From the NCBI RefSeq assembly GCF_026627925.1, contig NZ_JAPNLE010000009.1:1736001-1800000 (forward strand): a DNA stretch of 64,000 nucleotides. Reading direction: 5' to 3'. The DNA is from Cupriavidus sp. D39. GTDB taxonomy: Bacteria; Pseudomonadota; Gammaproteobacteria; Burkholderiales; Burkholderiaceae. The notes beneath the pieces were generated by a model. It was not told the DNA's origin. It worked only from the letters and a program-made list of their open reading frames with translations, and ran no database searches. The first letter of the stretch is position 1. Each line of letters begins with the position of its first letter. This document shows positions 46,853 to 55,728 of the stretch, one piece after another. A program made the position numbers and the translations under genes.

Positions 46853-47908
46853 ATGAGGATCATTGTGGAACGCCCCAGGCATGTCCTGGCAGGCGTAGCG
46901 GCAGCCTGCGCGCTTTGCACGGCTCACGCCCAATCGAGCGTCACGCTGTATGGCATCGTGGACGCGTATGTGGCGCGCAGCGTCACGCCAGGCACGGCGA
47001 GCAGTACCGCGCTGCTGGGCTCCGGCGGCATGGCCACCTCCGTCTGGGGCCTGCGTGGCAAGGAAGACCTCGGCGGCGGCCGCTCCGCGCAATTTGTGCT
47101 GGAGAGCTTCTTCCGGCCGGACACCGGTGCCGCCGGCCGCGTCGCTACCGACCCCTTGTTCAGCCGCAACGCCTATGTGTCCCTGCTGGACGACAACCTG
47201 GGACAATTGCGCGTGGGTCGCATCACCAACCCCTACTTCCTCGCCGCGATCCGCTCCAACCCGTTTGCGGATTCCACCACCTTCGCTCCCGTCCTGTTGC
47301 AGAGCTATATCCCCAACGGCAGCCTGAACCCGTCCATTACGGGCGACACGAGCTGGAACAACACGGTCTCGTACACCACGCCGGAACTCGGCGGCGTATC
47401 GGCTTCGGCCATGTACAGCTTCGGAGAAAAAGCCGGCGACACGTCGAAGAACAAGTTCGGCTTCAACGCACTCTACATCGCAGGCAAAGTGGTCGCGGTA
47501 GCGTCATATATCCAGCTCCGCTTCAACGCTACGCCGGACGGCGATGTGAACGTGCCGCCCGGCTTCGGCAAGCAGCAGGCTTTCCTGGCCGGCGGCAGCT
47601 ATGACTTTGGCTTTGTGCGGGCCTTTGCCCAGTACCAGCGCATCACCACGGACGCGACCACCGATGTGCGCCGCAACGGCGGCCAGGCAGGCGTATCGAT
47701 CCCGCTCGGGCGCGGCTCGGTGCTTGCCTCGTATGCCTACATGCGCTCAACGGTGGGCAATGCGCCGCAGTCGCGCAACACGTGGACCGTTGGCTACGAT
47801 TTCAACCTGTCCAAGCGGACCGACCTCTACGCGAACTACCTCTCGGACCGGGCCAGCGGCGTCTCTTCGGGATCGCTGGCGGCGATTGGCATGCGGCATC
47901 GATTCTGA
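46853..47908 (+). CDS. Outer-membrane porin (beta-proteobacterial OmpC-like)
   Basis: 351 residues. A signal peptide spans about 1-26 (Ala-His-Ala), followed by Gln-Ser-Ser-Val-Thr-Leu-Tyr-Gly-Ile-Val-Asp, the standard start of these 16-strand trimeric porins. Alternating strands, Gly-Leu-Arg-Gly-x-Glu-Asp-Leu-Gly-Gly-Gly and a C-terminal phenylalanine (Arg-His-Arg-Phe) for Bam recognition are present. It lies in the catabolic operon and would provide substrate entry through the outer membrane. Confidence 0.93.
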   Translation: MRIIVERPRHVLAGVAAACALCTAHAQSSVTLYGIVDAYVARSVTPGTASSTALLGSGGMATSVWGLRGKEDLGGGRSAQFVLESFFRPDTGAAGRVATDPLFSRNAYVSLLDDNLGQLRVGRITNPYFLAAIRSNPFADSTTFAPVLLQSYIPNGSLNPSITGDTSWNNTVSYTTPELGGVSASAMYSFGEKAGDTSKNKFGFNALYIAGKVVAVASYIQLRFNATPDGDVNVPPGFGKQQAFLAGGSYDFGFVRAFAQYQRITTDATTDVRRNGGQAGVSIPLGRGSVLASYAYMRSTVGNAPQSRNTWTVGYDFNLSKRTDLYANYLSDRASGVSSGSLAAIGMRHRF

Positions 47909-47986
47909 GGCACAGCGCCCCCTCCTGCTCACAAGAATCCAAACACAATCCACAATGCACAGTACAAGAAAGAAGGGAGACGAGAC

Positions 47987-48975
47987 ATGACAACCCGCCG
48001 CCAATTCGTGCATCACCTGAGTCACGCGGCCATGCTGGGCGCGCTCGGCGCGCCGCTGGCCGGACGCGCGCAAACGCCGGCCATGGTCAGGCTGGTCAGC
48101 GGCTTCCCGCCCGGGGGCACCGCCGATGCGCCCGCCGTGTGGCCGACAAGCTGCGCGGCGGCTACGCCGCGCAGGGCGCCTACGTGGAGAACAAACCCGG
48201 CGCAGGTGGACGCATTGCCATCGACAACGTCAGGCTGGCCGCCGACGATGGCTCGGTGCTGCTGGTGACCCCGCACTCGATGCTGTCCATCTATCCCCAC
48301 ACCTATCCCAAGCTGTCATACCGGCCGTTCGACGACCTGGCGCCGGTATCGCTGGCCGCCACCTTTTCCCTCGCGCTGGCGGTGGGCCCGGGCGTGCCGG
48401 CCAGCGTGCGCGACCTGAAAGACTTCATTGGGTGGTGCAAGGCCAATCCGCAAGCGGCCAGCTATGGCTCGCCGGCGGCCGGCTCGATCCCACACTTCAT
48501 GGGGGTGCTGCTGGAAAAGGCCTCGGGCGTGGAAATGCGGCATATCCCATACCGTGGCTCGGTGCCCGGCGTGCAAGACATGCTGGGCGGGCAGATACCG
48601 GCCATGATGACGCCACTCGGCGATTGCCTGCCACACCTCAAGAGCGGCCGCGCCCGCGTGCTGGCCACCTCGTCCCCGACGCGCTCCCGCTTCACGCCGG
48701 ATTGCGCCACCTTTGCCGAGCAGGGCTATCCCGCCATCCGCTTTGGCGAGTGGTATGCATTCTTCGCCCCGGCCAGGACGCCGCGCGCAACGATGGATGC
48801 CGCCGCGGCGGCCATCGGCCAGGCGCTCAGGCAGCGTGACGTGATTGACAGCCTAGCCACCTTCGGACTGGAGGCCGGCGGCTCATCGCCGGCTGAGCTG
48901 GGCAAGATGCTGAGGACCGAGTACGAGCGGTGGGGCCCCATCGTGAAGCAGATCGGCTTTACCGCAGAGTCCTGA
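47987..48975 (+). CDS. Bug-family periplasmic substrate-binding protein (tripartite tricarboxylate type)
   Basis: About 330 residues expected. A signal with twin arginines (Thr-Arg-Arg-Gln-Phe) ends near residue 29. The Bug family loop is seen as Val-Ser-Gly-Phe-Pro-Pro-Gly-Gly-Thr-Ala-Asp near 38-48, then Val-Glu-Asn-Lys-Pro-Gly-Ala-Gly-Gly. CCC at 48131-48133 lacks one base; adding it restores Ala-Arg-Arg-Val-Ala-Asp-Lys-Leu or similar. No TctA or TctB genes are nearby, which is usual for orphan Bug proteins; it may act as a sensor or partner of a distant carrier. Confidence 0.87.
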
Positions 48976-49276
48976 CCTGCCAGCAATGCGGTACGGGGCG
49001 CGGCACGTGTGGCGGCCCATGCATCGACCGAAGCGCCTTGCTGCGTCAATTCGGTCGGCCCCACGGAGGGAAGATAAGCAGCCCACGAAACGGCACCGGG
49101 GCATTCGCTCAATGCAATGTTGCGCCCCGCCAACACATGCCCTCACCACACGCAAGCTATTGCAAGCTATTCGCGACTTTTGCAGGACGGCGCCGGGCTT
49201 TGTCCCCCGGTTGTCCCAAGCCAGCCCGCCTCGCCTTTCGAAGAGAAGGGAAAACCCCTGAGTAGCGAGGAAAGCT
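48976..49276. other. Non-coding gap between the Bug gene and tRNA-Arg
   Basis: About 300 bases with no supported gene, no convincing terminator and no recognisable integrase remnant. It would contain the right edge of the module if the tRNA-linked repeat marks an insertion. Confidence 0.5.
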
Positions 49277-49353
49277 TGGCCCGCCCTACACGATTCGAAC
49301 GTGTGACCGCTCGCTTAGAAGGCGAGTGCTCTATCCAACTGAGCTAAGGGCGG
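49277..49353 (-). tRNA. tRNA-Arg (TCT)
   Basis: A 77-base cloverleaf with acceptor CCGCCCT / AGGGCGG, D-arm with TTAGCTCAGTTGG, anticodon loop CTTCTAA (TCT), T-arm ACACG-TTCGAAT-CGTGT and encoded CCA. Its 3' 31 bases recur at 42111-42141. Confidence 0.95.
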
Positions 49354-49481
49354 ACAGGAGGAACTGCTGAAATGCTGAAGACTTGGCATGCTGCTGAACG
49401 CTTAGCATGCGAAGCCCGATATTCTACCTCAGCCCCGCGTCTGATCCTACCGCGTCGGCACGCTGCCTGATACAGCCCGGC

Positions 49482-50698
49482 TCAAGATGCCTGCGAAATC
49501 CGCATTCGCGGCGGCGTCGCCATGCCGGCAAGCCGTTCAATGGGCTGCGTGGACACACAGTTGCGCCCCATGGTCTTGGCATCGTAGAGGGCATTGTCGG
49601 CACGGCGCATGAGAGTATCGGCCCCCTCTCCCGGCAGCCGCTCGGCCATGCCGATGCTTACCGTGTAAGAAATCGCATCCGGCTCGGATGGACATGGGGT
49701 GGTGCGCACCAGCGCGCTCAGGCGCAGGCTGATCGCCCGGCCCTGGTCCAGCGCGGTGCCGGGCATCACGATGCCAAACTCTTCCCCGCCCAGCCGGCCG
49801 ACGAAATCGTCCGCGCGCACGGACTTGCGCAGCAGGCCGCTGAAATGGCGCAGCACGCTGTCGCCGGCCAAATGGCCGTAGAGATCGTTGATGGCCTTGA
49901 AATGATCCAGGTCGATGAACGCCACGGTCAGCGGGCGTTGCTGGCGGTCCGCTTGCTTGCAGGCCTCTTCCAGCGCCTCCCAGTAGGGTCCGCGCGACAG
50001 TACGTCGGTCAGGTCGTCATAGCTGGCACGGCGCTCCAGACGCCGGCGCAGGCTATCGTGGGCAAGCAGCGCGAAGCTCACGGCCAGGCTGACAATGCCA
50101 AAGGCGTGCAGGATGGTGAACGATTCCCGGGGCGGCCGCTTCGCCAGCCAGGCGAGGCCAGCGGGCAGAAGCGTGAGGTCGATGGCTTGATAGAGGCCCA
50201 TGGCCGCGCAAGCGAGCGCGATCAGCCCAAGCGACAGCGCTGCCAGGCGGCCGGTGCCGCGCTTGGCGCGCACTTGCGGCGCCACTACGCGCAGCAACCC
50301 CAGCGGAAGATAGATATTGGCCAGGATAAAGACGAGCGCCGGCTCCGTCGGCGACACGCCCGCCCAATCGAAGTAGGCGGCATTGGCCAGTACCGCCAGG
50401 TTCAGCAGGCAGAGCGCAAGCGCGCCCCGCGCTTGCCGAAGAAGCGGCGCGTGCCATAGACCATCAAGGACAAGGCCGCCGTCATGCCCAGATCCACCAG
50501 ATTGAGCGTAAGCCATTCCGGCAGATAGTCCTGCGCAGCGAGCAAGACGGTGGCTGCGGTGACCAGCAACGCACCCGCCACCCAAGAGTTCAAACCGGCG
50601 CGGCCCATGCCGGGTGCGCGCTGCAAGACTGCGAACACCACCGCCATCTGCAGCCCGAATAGGCCCGCGACCAGCACACTAACCTGCGACTGAAACAT
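49482..50698 (-). CDS. Membrane-bound diguanylate cyclase (GGDEF)
   Basis: Makes the second messenger cyclic di-GMP. About 405 residues are expected from ATG at 50698. The N-terminal half has six or seven helices forming a membrane sensor. The C-terminal GGDEF domain has Asp-Leu-Asp-x-Phe-Lys-x-Ile-Asn-Asp, active site Gly-Gly-Glu-Glu-Phe, and the inhibitory-site motif Arg-Ala-Asp-Asp five residues before it, so product inhibition is likely. CCCC at 50425-50428 breaks the frame; one added base joins Phe-Gly-Lys-Arg-Gly-Gly to Ala-Leu-Ala-Leu. There is no EAL domain. Confidence 0.88.
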
Positions 50699-51058
50699 GA
50701 TTTCCCCGTCCAACTTGGCAGGCGGCGTTCCGTCACGCCACCATGCGCCCCGGGACCCGCGCGGACCCGAGGTTTTCGCCATACTTTCTTTTTAAGCTTC
50801 CGACCGTCTTCATGCGCCCCGGCGGACAGGGGCCGGGCCTCGCGATCGTGGCGAGGGCACTCTTATTCTCATGTTCGGCGCCAGTCCCGCTAGCGGCCCG
50901 GATTGCCTCTGCGCCTGACCGGGCGCAGGGCCTGGCCGCTGCGGTGTGCGGATTATGTCAGCGCTTGCGACCAAGTCAAGCGAACCCTTCTATCCATCAA
51001 ACCCAGCGACGATGCCCACACCGGCCGGCGCTTCGCTTGGCCGATGCAAAAGTAAAAT

Positions 51059-51088
51059 TTGACCCTGGCCCTGCCGCCGGGCTACAAT
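51059..51088 (+). promoter_or_regulatory. Promoter of tRNA-Pro
   Basis: TTGACC (51059-51064) and TACAAT (51083-51088) with an 18-base spacer, ending nine bases before the tRNA. Confidence 0.75.
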
Positions 51089-51097
51089 CCGACGCTT

Positions 51098-51174
51098 CGG
51101 GGCGTAGCGCAGCCTGGTAGCGCATCTGATTTGGGATCAGAGGGTCGCATGTTCGAATCATGTCGCCCCGACCA
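51098..51174 (+). tRNA. tRNA-Pro (TGG)
   Basis: A 77-base cloverleaf with acceptor CGGGGCG / CGCCCCG, anticodon loop TTTGGGA (TGG), T-loop GTTCGAATC and encoded CCA. Confidence 0.96.
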
Positions 51175-51195
51175 GTATTTAGCAACAAGATCAAA

Positions 51196-51226
51196 GGCTT
51201 AGACCGTAGGGTCTAAGCCTTTTTTG
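51196..51226 (+). terminator. Terminator of tRNA-Pro
   Basis: A 10-pair stem, GGCTTAGACC (51196-51205) / GGTCTAAGCC (51210-51219), loop GTAG, then a run of T. Confidence 0.9.
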
Positions 51227-51948
51227 TCGCCTCATTTTGTCCGGGCCTGTTCTGGCCGACGCGGCCACCCTACTTTGATTGCGACGCAGCGACCCAATGG
51301 CAATGCCATGAATATGGGATGCCCTGCACGCTTGAAACGCCCACACTGGCACAGGGCGGGTCCGCGAACCGCCCACACCACTTTTTAGCCCGCAACCCAC
51401 CCGGCGGCGGGCTTTTTCTCGTGTTTTCGTCGCCGTATCCGGGTAGGGCGAGCGTGCGCGCGCCATGCCTCAAATGCACACCCATGATATAATCGCACGT
51501 TAGCCCGGGGTTTATGCAGCATGCCCTGTAACCGGGCGCCCTTGCCGAGGAATGCAGCCATCACACTGCAGCGCAGTATTCAGCGAACTGCGCAGCGCAG
51601 TTCGCTGCGCAGTTCGGCAAGTCACCGGGAACATCTTGCCCGCTTCATTGCCCCCGCGCCTATCACGGTAGCACGGCCGCATTAGCTTGGGCCGCAACCG
51701 GCAAGGCAATCGACCGGGCACTGACGCGCCCCTGGCGATTCCCTAACGTGGACCTTTTTGCACGCGCTTTTTTTGCCGTGCCGGTCCGGGTCAGCTTGCC
51801 TCCCGCAACTTCAAGGCGCAACCAAGCAAGCCGGCGCTTGTCACTGCTGGCACCCGGACCTCGCGAGCATGCAGGCATGCCTGCCGGCGCTCGCCTCACC
51901 GGATTTACCTAAATTCATGCAGCCCAAGGCTGCCGTAAAGGAAGAAGA
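51227..51948. other. Non-coding region with hairpins between tRNA-Pro and infA
   Basis: About 720 bases with no supported gene. It holds a GCCCGC / GCGGGC hairpin with TTTTT at 51388-51417, a TATAAT at 51488-51493, and a perfect inverted repeat at 51582-51606 (arms of 11, AGCGAACTGCG and its complement, loop CAG). Short open frames here lack ribosome sites. Confidence 0.5.
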
Positions 51949-52170
51949 TTGGCTAAGGAAGAACTTATCGAATTTGGCGGTGTTGTCTCGGAAGCCCTGC
52001 CGGACAACCGTTACCGCGTGACGCTGGAAAACGGCGTGGAAATCTGGGCCTATGCCTCGGGCAAGATGCAGAAGCACCGCATCCGCATTCTGGCCGGTGA
52101 CCGCGTGACGCTGGAAATGTCGCCCTACGATCTGACGAAGGGCCGCATTAACTTCCGCCATAAAGTCTGA
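51949..52170 (+). CDS. infA: Translation initiation factor IF-1
   Basis: Binds the 30S A site during initiation. 73 residues of a single OB fold, beginning (Met)-[12 protein letters not shown]. The first codon is TTG at 51949, preceded by AAAGGAAG; no ATG is available at the conserved start. Burkholderiales commonly carry an additional infA outside the ribosomal protein operon, and this isolated setting fits such a copy. It sits alone between tRNA-Pro and sixA. Confidence 0.95.
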   Translation: MAKEELIEFGGVVSEALPDNRYRVTLENGVEIWAYASGKMQKHRIRILAGDRVTLEMSPYDLTKGRINFRHKV

Positions 52171-52560
52171 TCTTCTTCCACGCTCGTCGCCGCCGGCGAG
52201 CGTTGCGCTAAACCGCGCTCCAGGGCACCGCATCGCCGCGGTCCCGCCCTGGGAAACATCTGGCCATTGCCACCTGCAAGCATCGACAAGAACGATTCCA
52301 CTGAAATAATCATGATGGCTATTCCATCCTGATGCCTCAGGCCTGGAGTTCTGGTCGATGCCGGTGGCTTGCCTGCCGTTGCTGCCCTCTCGTTTCACCC
52401 CAGGTTGCCACTGCTTCCGGCATGCATGGCTCGCCACATGCGCGTCATTCAGCCGTGCCATGCTGCATGCCCGCCCGGTGTTTGCCCGTCTTGCACGCAC
52501 CTGAGCGCGTGGCCATACTCGAAACATCCCTTTTCCCATTAGCTTGAGCACACTGCTCTC
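52171..52560. other. Non-coding gap between infA and sixA
   Basis: About 390 bases. No supported gene, no strong terminator and no recognisable RNA. Short open frames here look like chance frames. Confidence 0.5.
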
Positions 52561-53037
52561 ATGAACCTGATCCTGTGGCGTCATGCCGAAGCCGAGGAGT
52601 TGTCTGGCGCGCTTGGCTTTTCCCGCAATGCCGACCTGCAACGCCCCCTGACCAGACGCGGGCATAAGCAGGCGGATGCCTCCGCAGCGTGGTTGCGCAG
52701 CCACCTGCCTCCCGTGACGCGGGTGGTCTGCAGCCCCGCCCTGCGCACCCGCGAGACCGCCGCTGCCCTGTGGGAGAACGCTGAGGTATTGCCCGAGCTT
52801 GCCCCGAGCGCCGATGTCAGCTCGGTGCTAGCCGCGATCGACTGGCCCCAAGGCGCGGAGCACACCGTGCTCGTCGGCCACCAGCCTTGGCTTGGCCGGC
52901 TTGCCAGCCTGCTGCTGGCGGGCTCGGAAATGAACTGGAGCGTGCGCAAGAGCGGCATCTGGTGGCTGTCGGGACGCACGCGCGAAAGCGAATCGCAGGT
53001 AGTGTTGCGCGCTGTCATCAATCCGGAATTTCTCTAG
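52561..53037 (+). CDS. sixA: Phosphohistidine phosphatase SixA
   Basis: Small histidine-phosphatase-superfamily enzyme that removes phosphate from histidine on phosphotransfer proteins. 158 residues. The catalytic motif is Leu-Trp-Arg-His-Ala-Glu-Ala (His8 nucleophile), with Ser-Pro-Ala-Leu-Arg-Thr-Arg-Glu-Thr near 59-67 and the second histidine in Leu-Val-Gly-His-Gln-Pro near 105-110. Length and order are typical. Its target is unknown; in E. coli SixA acts on the nitrogen phosphotransferase protein. It precedes the phosphate block. Confidence 0.92.
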   Translation: MNLILWRHAEAEELSGALGFSRNADLQRPLTRRGHKQADASAAWLRSHLPPVTRVVCSPALRTRETAAALWENAEVLPELAPSADVSSVLAAIDWPQGAEHTVLVGHQPWLGRLASLLLAGSEMNWSVRKSGIWWLSGRTRESESQVVLRAVINPEFL

Positions 53038-53080
53038 CTTTTTTGCACCCCGCACCCGCGCGGCCCGGCTTTCCGGGCCG

Positions 53081-53124
53081 CCGTCACGGAACCGTCACGA
53101 CGGCTTCACGGCACTGTCACCTGC
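53081..53124 (+). promoter_or_regulatory. Tandem Pho boxes upstream of the olsB-like gene
   Basis: Four units repeat every 11 bases: CCGTCACGGAA, CCGTCACGACG, GCTTCACGGCA, CTGTCACCTGC. This is the spacing and core (CTGTCAY plus four bases) of PhoB sites, and the last unit matches the consensus exactly. TACATT at 53131-53136, six bases on, is a suitable -10 box, with the Pho box replacing the -35 as in classical pho promoters. PhoB itself is encoded at 59471. Confidence 0.75.
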
Positions 53125-53172
53125 CCTCTCTACATTCAACCGCAACAGTTTCGTCACCGAAAGGACATACTG

Positions 53173-54027
53173 ATGCGAGAGCTCCCGACGCCCACCCAGC
53201 CGTTGTTCGATTCCCTGCCCAGTGGCCTCTCAGGCCATTCGGCGCGGAGGCGTCTTCATCGCCAGCAACCTGCACAAGCACATGAACAAGCGCATGACCA
53301 GCCTGCTTTCAGCGTGGCGTGGGCGCGCCACCAGGATGAAGTAGAAGAAGCGCAGCGCCTGCGCTACAAGGTCTTCGCCGAAGAAATGGGCGCCAGGCTG
53401 AACCCGTCGAGGCCTGAACTTGACGTGGATATGTTCGACGCCTACTGCGATCACCTGATCGTGCGCGATACCGCCACGCTCAAGGTCGTTGGCACCTACC
53501 GCGTGATGGCACCCCATCAGGCCAAGCGCATCGGCTGCCTCTATGCCGAGTCGGAATTCGACCTGGTGCGCCTGGCTCACCTGAAGCCCAAGATGGTGGA
53601 ACTGGGCCGCTCGTGCGTGCACCGCGACTACCGCTCGGGCAGCGTGATCATGGCGCTGTGGGGCGGCCTGGGCGAGTATCTGCAGCGCTGGGGCATCGAG
53701 TCGATGCTGGGATGCGCGAGCGTGCCGATGAGCGATGGCGGCCACTACGCGGCCAGCCTCTACCGGGTCTTTGCCGAGCGCGCCCTGGCGCCGATCGAGT
53801 ACCACGCATTCCCGCGCCTGCCCCTGCCGATCGATGAGCTCAACCAGACGCTGGACGTAGAGCCGCCGGCGCTGATCAAGGGTTACCTGCGGCTAGGCGC
53901 GCGCATTTGCGGCATGCCGGCGTGGGATCCCGACTTCAACGTGGCGGACTTCCTCACGCTGCTGCGCGTCAACGACATGAACCCCCGCTATGCGCGCCAC
54001 TTCCTTGGCCTGAACCGCGACGCCTGA
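53173..54027 (+). CDS. GNAT-type N-acyltransferase, OlsB-like (ornithine lipid synthesis)
   Basis: Likely transfers a 3-hydroxyacyl chain from acyl carrier protein to ornithine, the first step of ornithine lipid synthesis. 284 residues. The first 45 are variable and basic. The core begins Val-Glu-Glu-Ala-Gln-Arg-Leu-Arg-Tyr-Lys-Val-Phe-Ala-Glu-Glu, then Asp-His-Leu-Ile-Val-Arg-Asp, Val-Gly-Thr-Tyr-Arg-Val-Met and Glu-Leu-Gly-Arg-Ser-Cys-Val-His-Arg-Asp-Tyr-Arg, as in PF13444 proteins. The ATG follows GAAAGGAC. Ornithine lipids replace phospholipids under phosphate starvation, which fits the Pho boxes upstream. No olsA acyltransferase is adjacent. The hemolysin-like name used for some relatives is an alternative label. 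Confidence 0.85.
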   Translation: MRELPTPTQPLFDSLPSGLSGHSARRRLHRQQPAQAHEQAHDQPAFSVAWARHQDEVEEAQRLRYKVFAEEMGARLNPSRPELDVDMFDAYCDHLIVRDTATLKVVGTYRVMAPHQAKRIGCLYAESEFDLVRLAHLKPKMVELGRSCVHRDYRSGSVIMALWGGLGEYLQRWGIESMLGCASVPMSDGGHYAASLYRVFAERALAPIEYHAFPRLPLPIDELNQTLDVEPPALIKGYLRLGARICGMPAWDPDFNVADFLTLLRVNDMNPRYARHFLGLNRDA

Positions 54028-54077
54028 GCCTGCACGGGCGCTCGCCGCCTGTATTGGCCTGAGCCGCTTGTCGAAAC

Positions 54078-54101
54078 GGGGGCAGCCATCCGGCTGCCCC
54101 C
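54078..54101. terminator. Terminator between the convergent olsB-like and ppx genes
   Basis: A 10-pair stem, GGGGGCAGCC / GGCTGCCCCC, with loop ATCC. The T-tract is weak on both sides. Confidence 0.6.
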
Positions 54102-54110
54102 GCGCTTTGC

Positions 54111-55643
54111 TCAGGCGTACACCACCTTGTAGCGCTTGCCGATGCGTTCCCACTCGTCGGCTTCCTGCGCGAGGCTGTACTCGACCAGCGGGTTGGCCTC
54201 GATCCAGGCCTTCGGCAGGCGCACCTCGAAGCCTTCGTCCAGCGCATCCGAACGCTGGCCCACGGTGATCTCGGGCAACGGCTCGTCGGCGCGGCGCCGG
54301 CACAGCACGAACGCCAGGCGCAGGCTGAAGAGCATCCGCCAATCGAGGAACTTGCCACTGCCGGAGAGCTTGCCGAGCTTGCCGGCATGCCCGAGCAGCA
54401 GCGTCGCCAGCCGTGCCTGGTCGGTCTTTGAGAAGCCCGGCATGTCGGCGTGCGTGGCGATATAAGCCGAGTGCTTGTGGTAGCCACTGTGCGAGATGGT
54501 CATGCCGATCTCATGCAGCCCGCCGGCCCAGCCCAGCAGCGCTAGGTTGTCGTCGCGGCGCTCATTGCGCGGCTCGGGAAACTGCGCCAGCAAGCCCAGC
54601 GCGGCCTGGCGCACGCGCTGGGCCTGCGCGCGGTCGACCCCATAGCGGCGCATGAACTGATCAACGGTGATGGTGCGCATGTCCTCGTGGTGCGTGCGGC
54701 CCAGCAGGTCGTAAAGCACGCCCAGGCGCAGCGCGCCGTCGGTGACGTCCATGCGATCGATGTCGAGCTCGGCGAACACGCCGAGCATGATCGACAGGCC
54801 ACCGGGCAGCACGGGGATGCGGTCCGCCTTCAGGCCCACCAGCTTGACCCGGTTGGCGTTCTCCGCTTTGACCAGCGCGCGCTTGAGGCGCTCCAGCCCT
54901 TCGCGGGTGATGCCGTGCTCGGCCGGGTTGTCGTTCATGCCGTTGAGCTCGATCAGCTCGGCCAGCGCGCGCGCCGTGCCCGACGAACCCACCGCCTGCT
55001 GCCAGCCGGCAGCGCGGTACTGGCGTACCAGCACCTGGATCTCCCTGCGCGCGGCCAGTTCCGCCTGCTTCATCGCGTAGTCGTCGACGTTGCCGCTGGG
55101 GAAGAACTGGCGGCTGTGCGAGACGCAGCCGATGTAGAGGCTCTCCATCAGCTTGGACGTGTAGCCGCTGCCGATGATGAACTCGGTCGAGCCGCCACCG
55201 ATATCGACCACCAGCCGGTTGCCCGCGCAGGCCGGCGCATCGTGCGAAGCGCCCAGGTAGATCAGCCGCGCTTCCTCGCGCCCGGCAATCACTTCAATCG
55301 GGAATCCCAGCGCATGCTCGGCCTCGATCAGGAATTCCGAAGCGTTCTTGGCTACCCGCAGGGTATTGGTCGCCACCGCCCGCACCTGGTCGGGGGAGAA
55401 ATCGCGCAGGCGGTCGCCGAAACGCCGCAGGGCATCGATGCCGCGCCGGCGCGCCGGCTGGTCCAGGTACTTGTCCGGCGTCAGGCCCGCGGCCAGGCGC
55501 ACCGGCTCGCGCAGCGCATCGACCTGGAATAGCTGGCTGGCCGGCCCGGATGCGGTCAGGCTTTCGTCCACCCGCCCGATCATCAGGCGGAAGCTGTTTG
55601 AGCCCATGTCGACGGCGGCCAGCAGGCGAGGGGTTTGGTTCAT
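54111..55643 (-). CDS. ppx: Exopolyphosphatase
   Basis: Removes terminal phosphate from polyphosphate, and possibly from pppGpp. 510 residues. The actin-like ATPase fold is marked by Ala-Val-Asp-Met-Gly-Ser-Asn-Ser-Phe-Arg-Leu (phosphate 1 loop, 10-20), Gly-Arg-Glu-Glu-Ala-Arg-Leu-Ile-Tyr near 118-126 and Val-Asp-Ile-Gly-Gly-Gly-Ser-Thr-Glu (phosphate 2 loop) near 144-152. A C-terminal HD-like domain follows. It is divergent from ppk across a 178-base control region with 11-base repeats. Confidence 0.95.
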   Translation of the reverse strand: MNQTPRLLAAVDMGSNSFRLMIGRVDESLTASGPASQLFQVDALREPVRLAAGLTPDKYLDQPARRRGIDALRRFGDRLRDFSPDQVRAVATNTLRVAKNASEFLIEAEHALGFPIEVIAGREEARLIYLGASHDAPACAGNRLVVDIGGGSTEFIIGSGYTSKLMESLYIGCVSHSRQFFPSGNVDDYAMKQAELAARREIQVLVRQYRAAGWQQAVGSSGTARALAELIELNGMNDNPAEHGITREGLERLKRALVKAENANRVKLVGLKADRIPVLPGGLSIMLGVFAELDIDRMDVTDGALRLGVLYDLLGRTHHEDMRTITVDQFMRRYGVDRAQAQRVRQAALGLLAQFPEPRNERRDDNLALLGWAGGLHEIGMTISHSGYHKHSAYIATHADMPGFSKTDQARLATLLLGHAGKLGKLSGSGKFLDWRMLFSLRLAFVLCRRRADEPLPEITVGQRSDALDEGFEVRLPKAWIEANPLVEYSLAQEADEWERIGKRYKVVYA

Positions 55644-55728
55644 CGCGGTAGGGGAATGTGGGTAAAGGCCGCAAGCCGCGGCGTAAATAACGGTGTCGGG
55701 CAGTCAGGTTCGACCAACCATAGAAAAT

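Noticed and set aside
51191..51466. A 91-residue minus-strand open frame after tRNA-Pro
   Set aside because: It overlaps the tRNA-Pro terminator, has no ribosome site, and its composition looks like chance translation.
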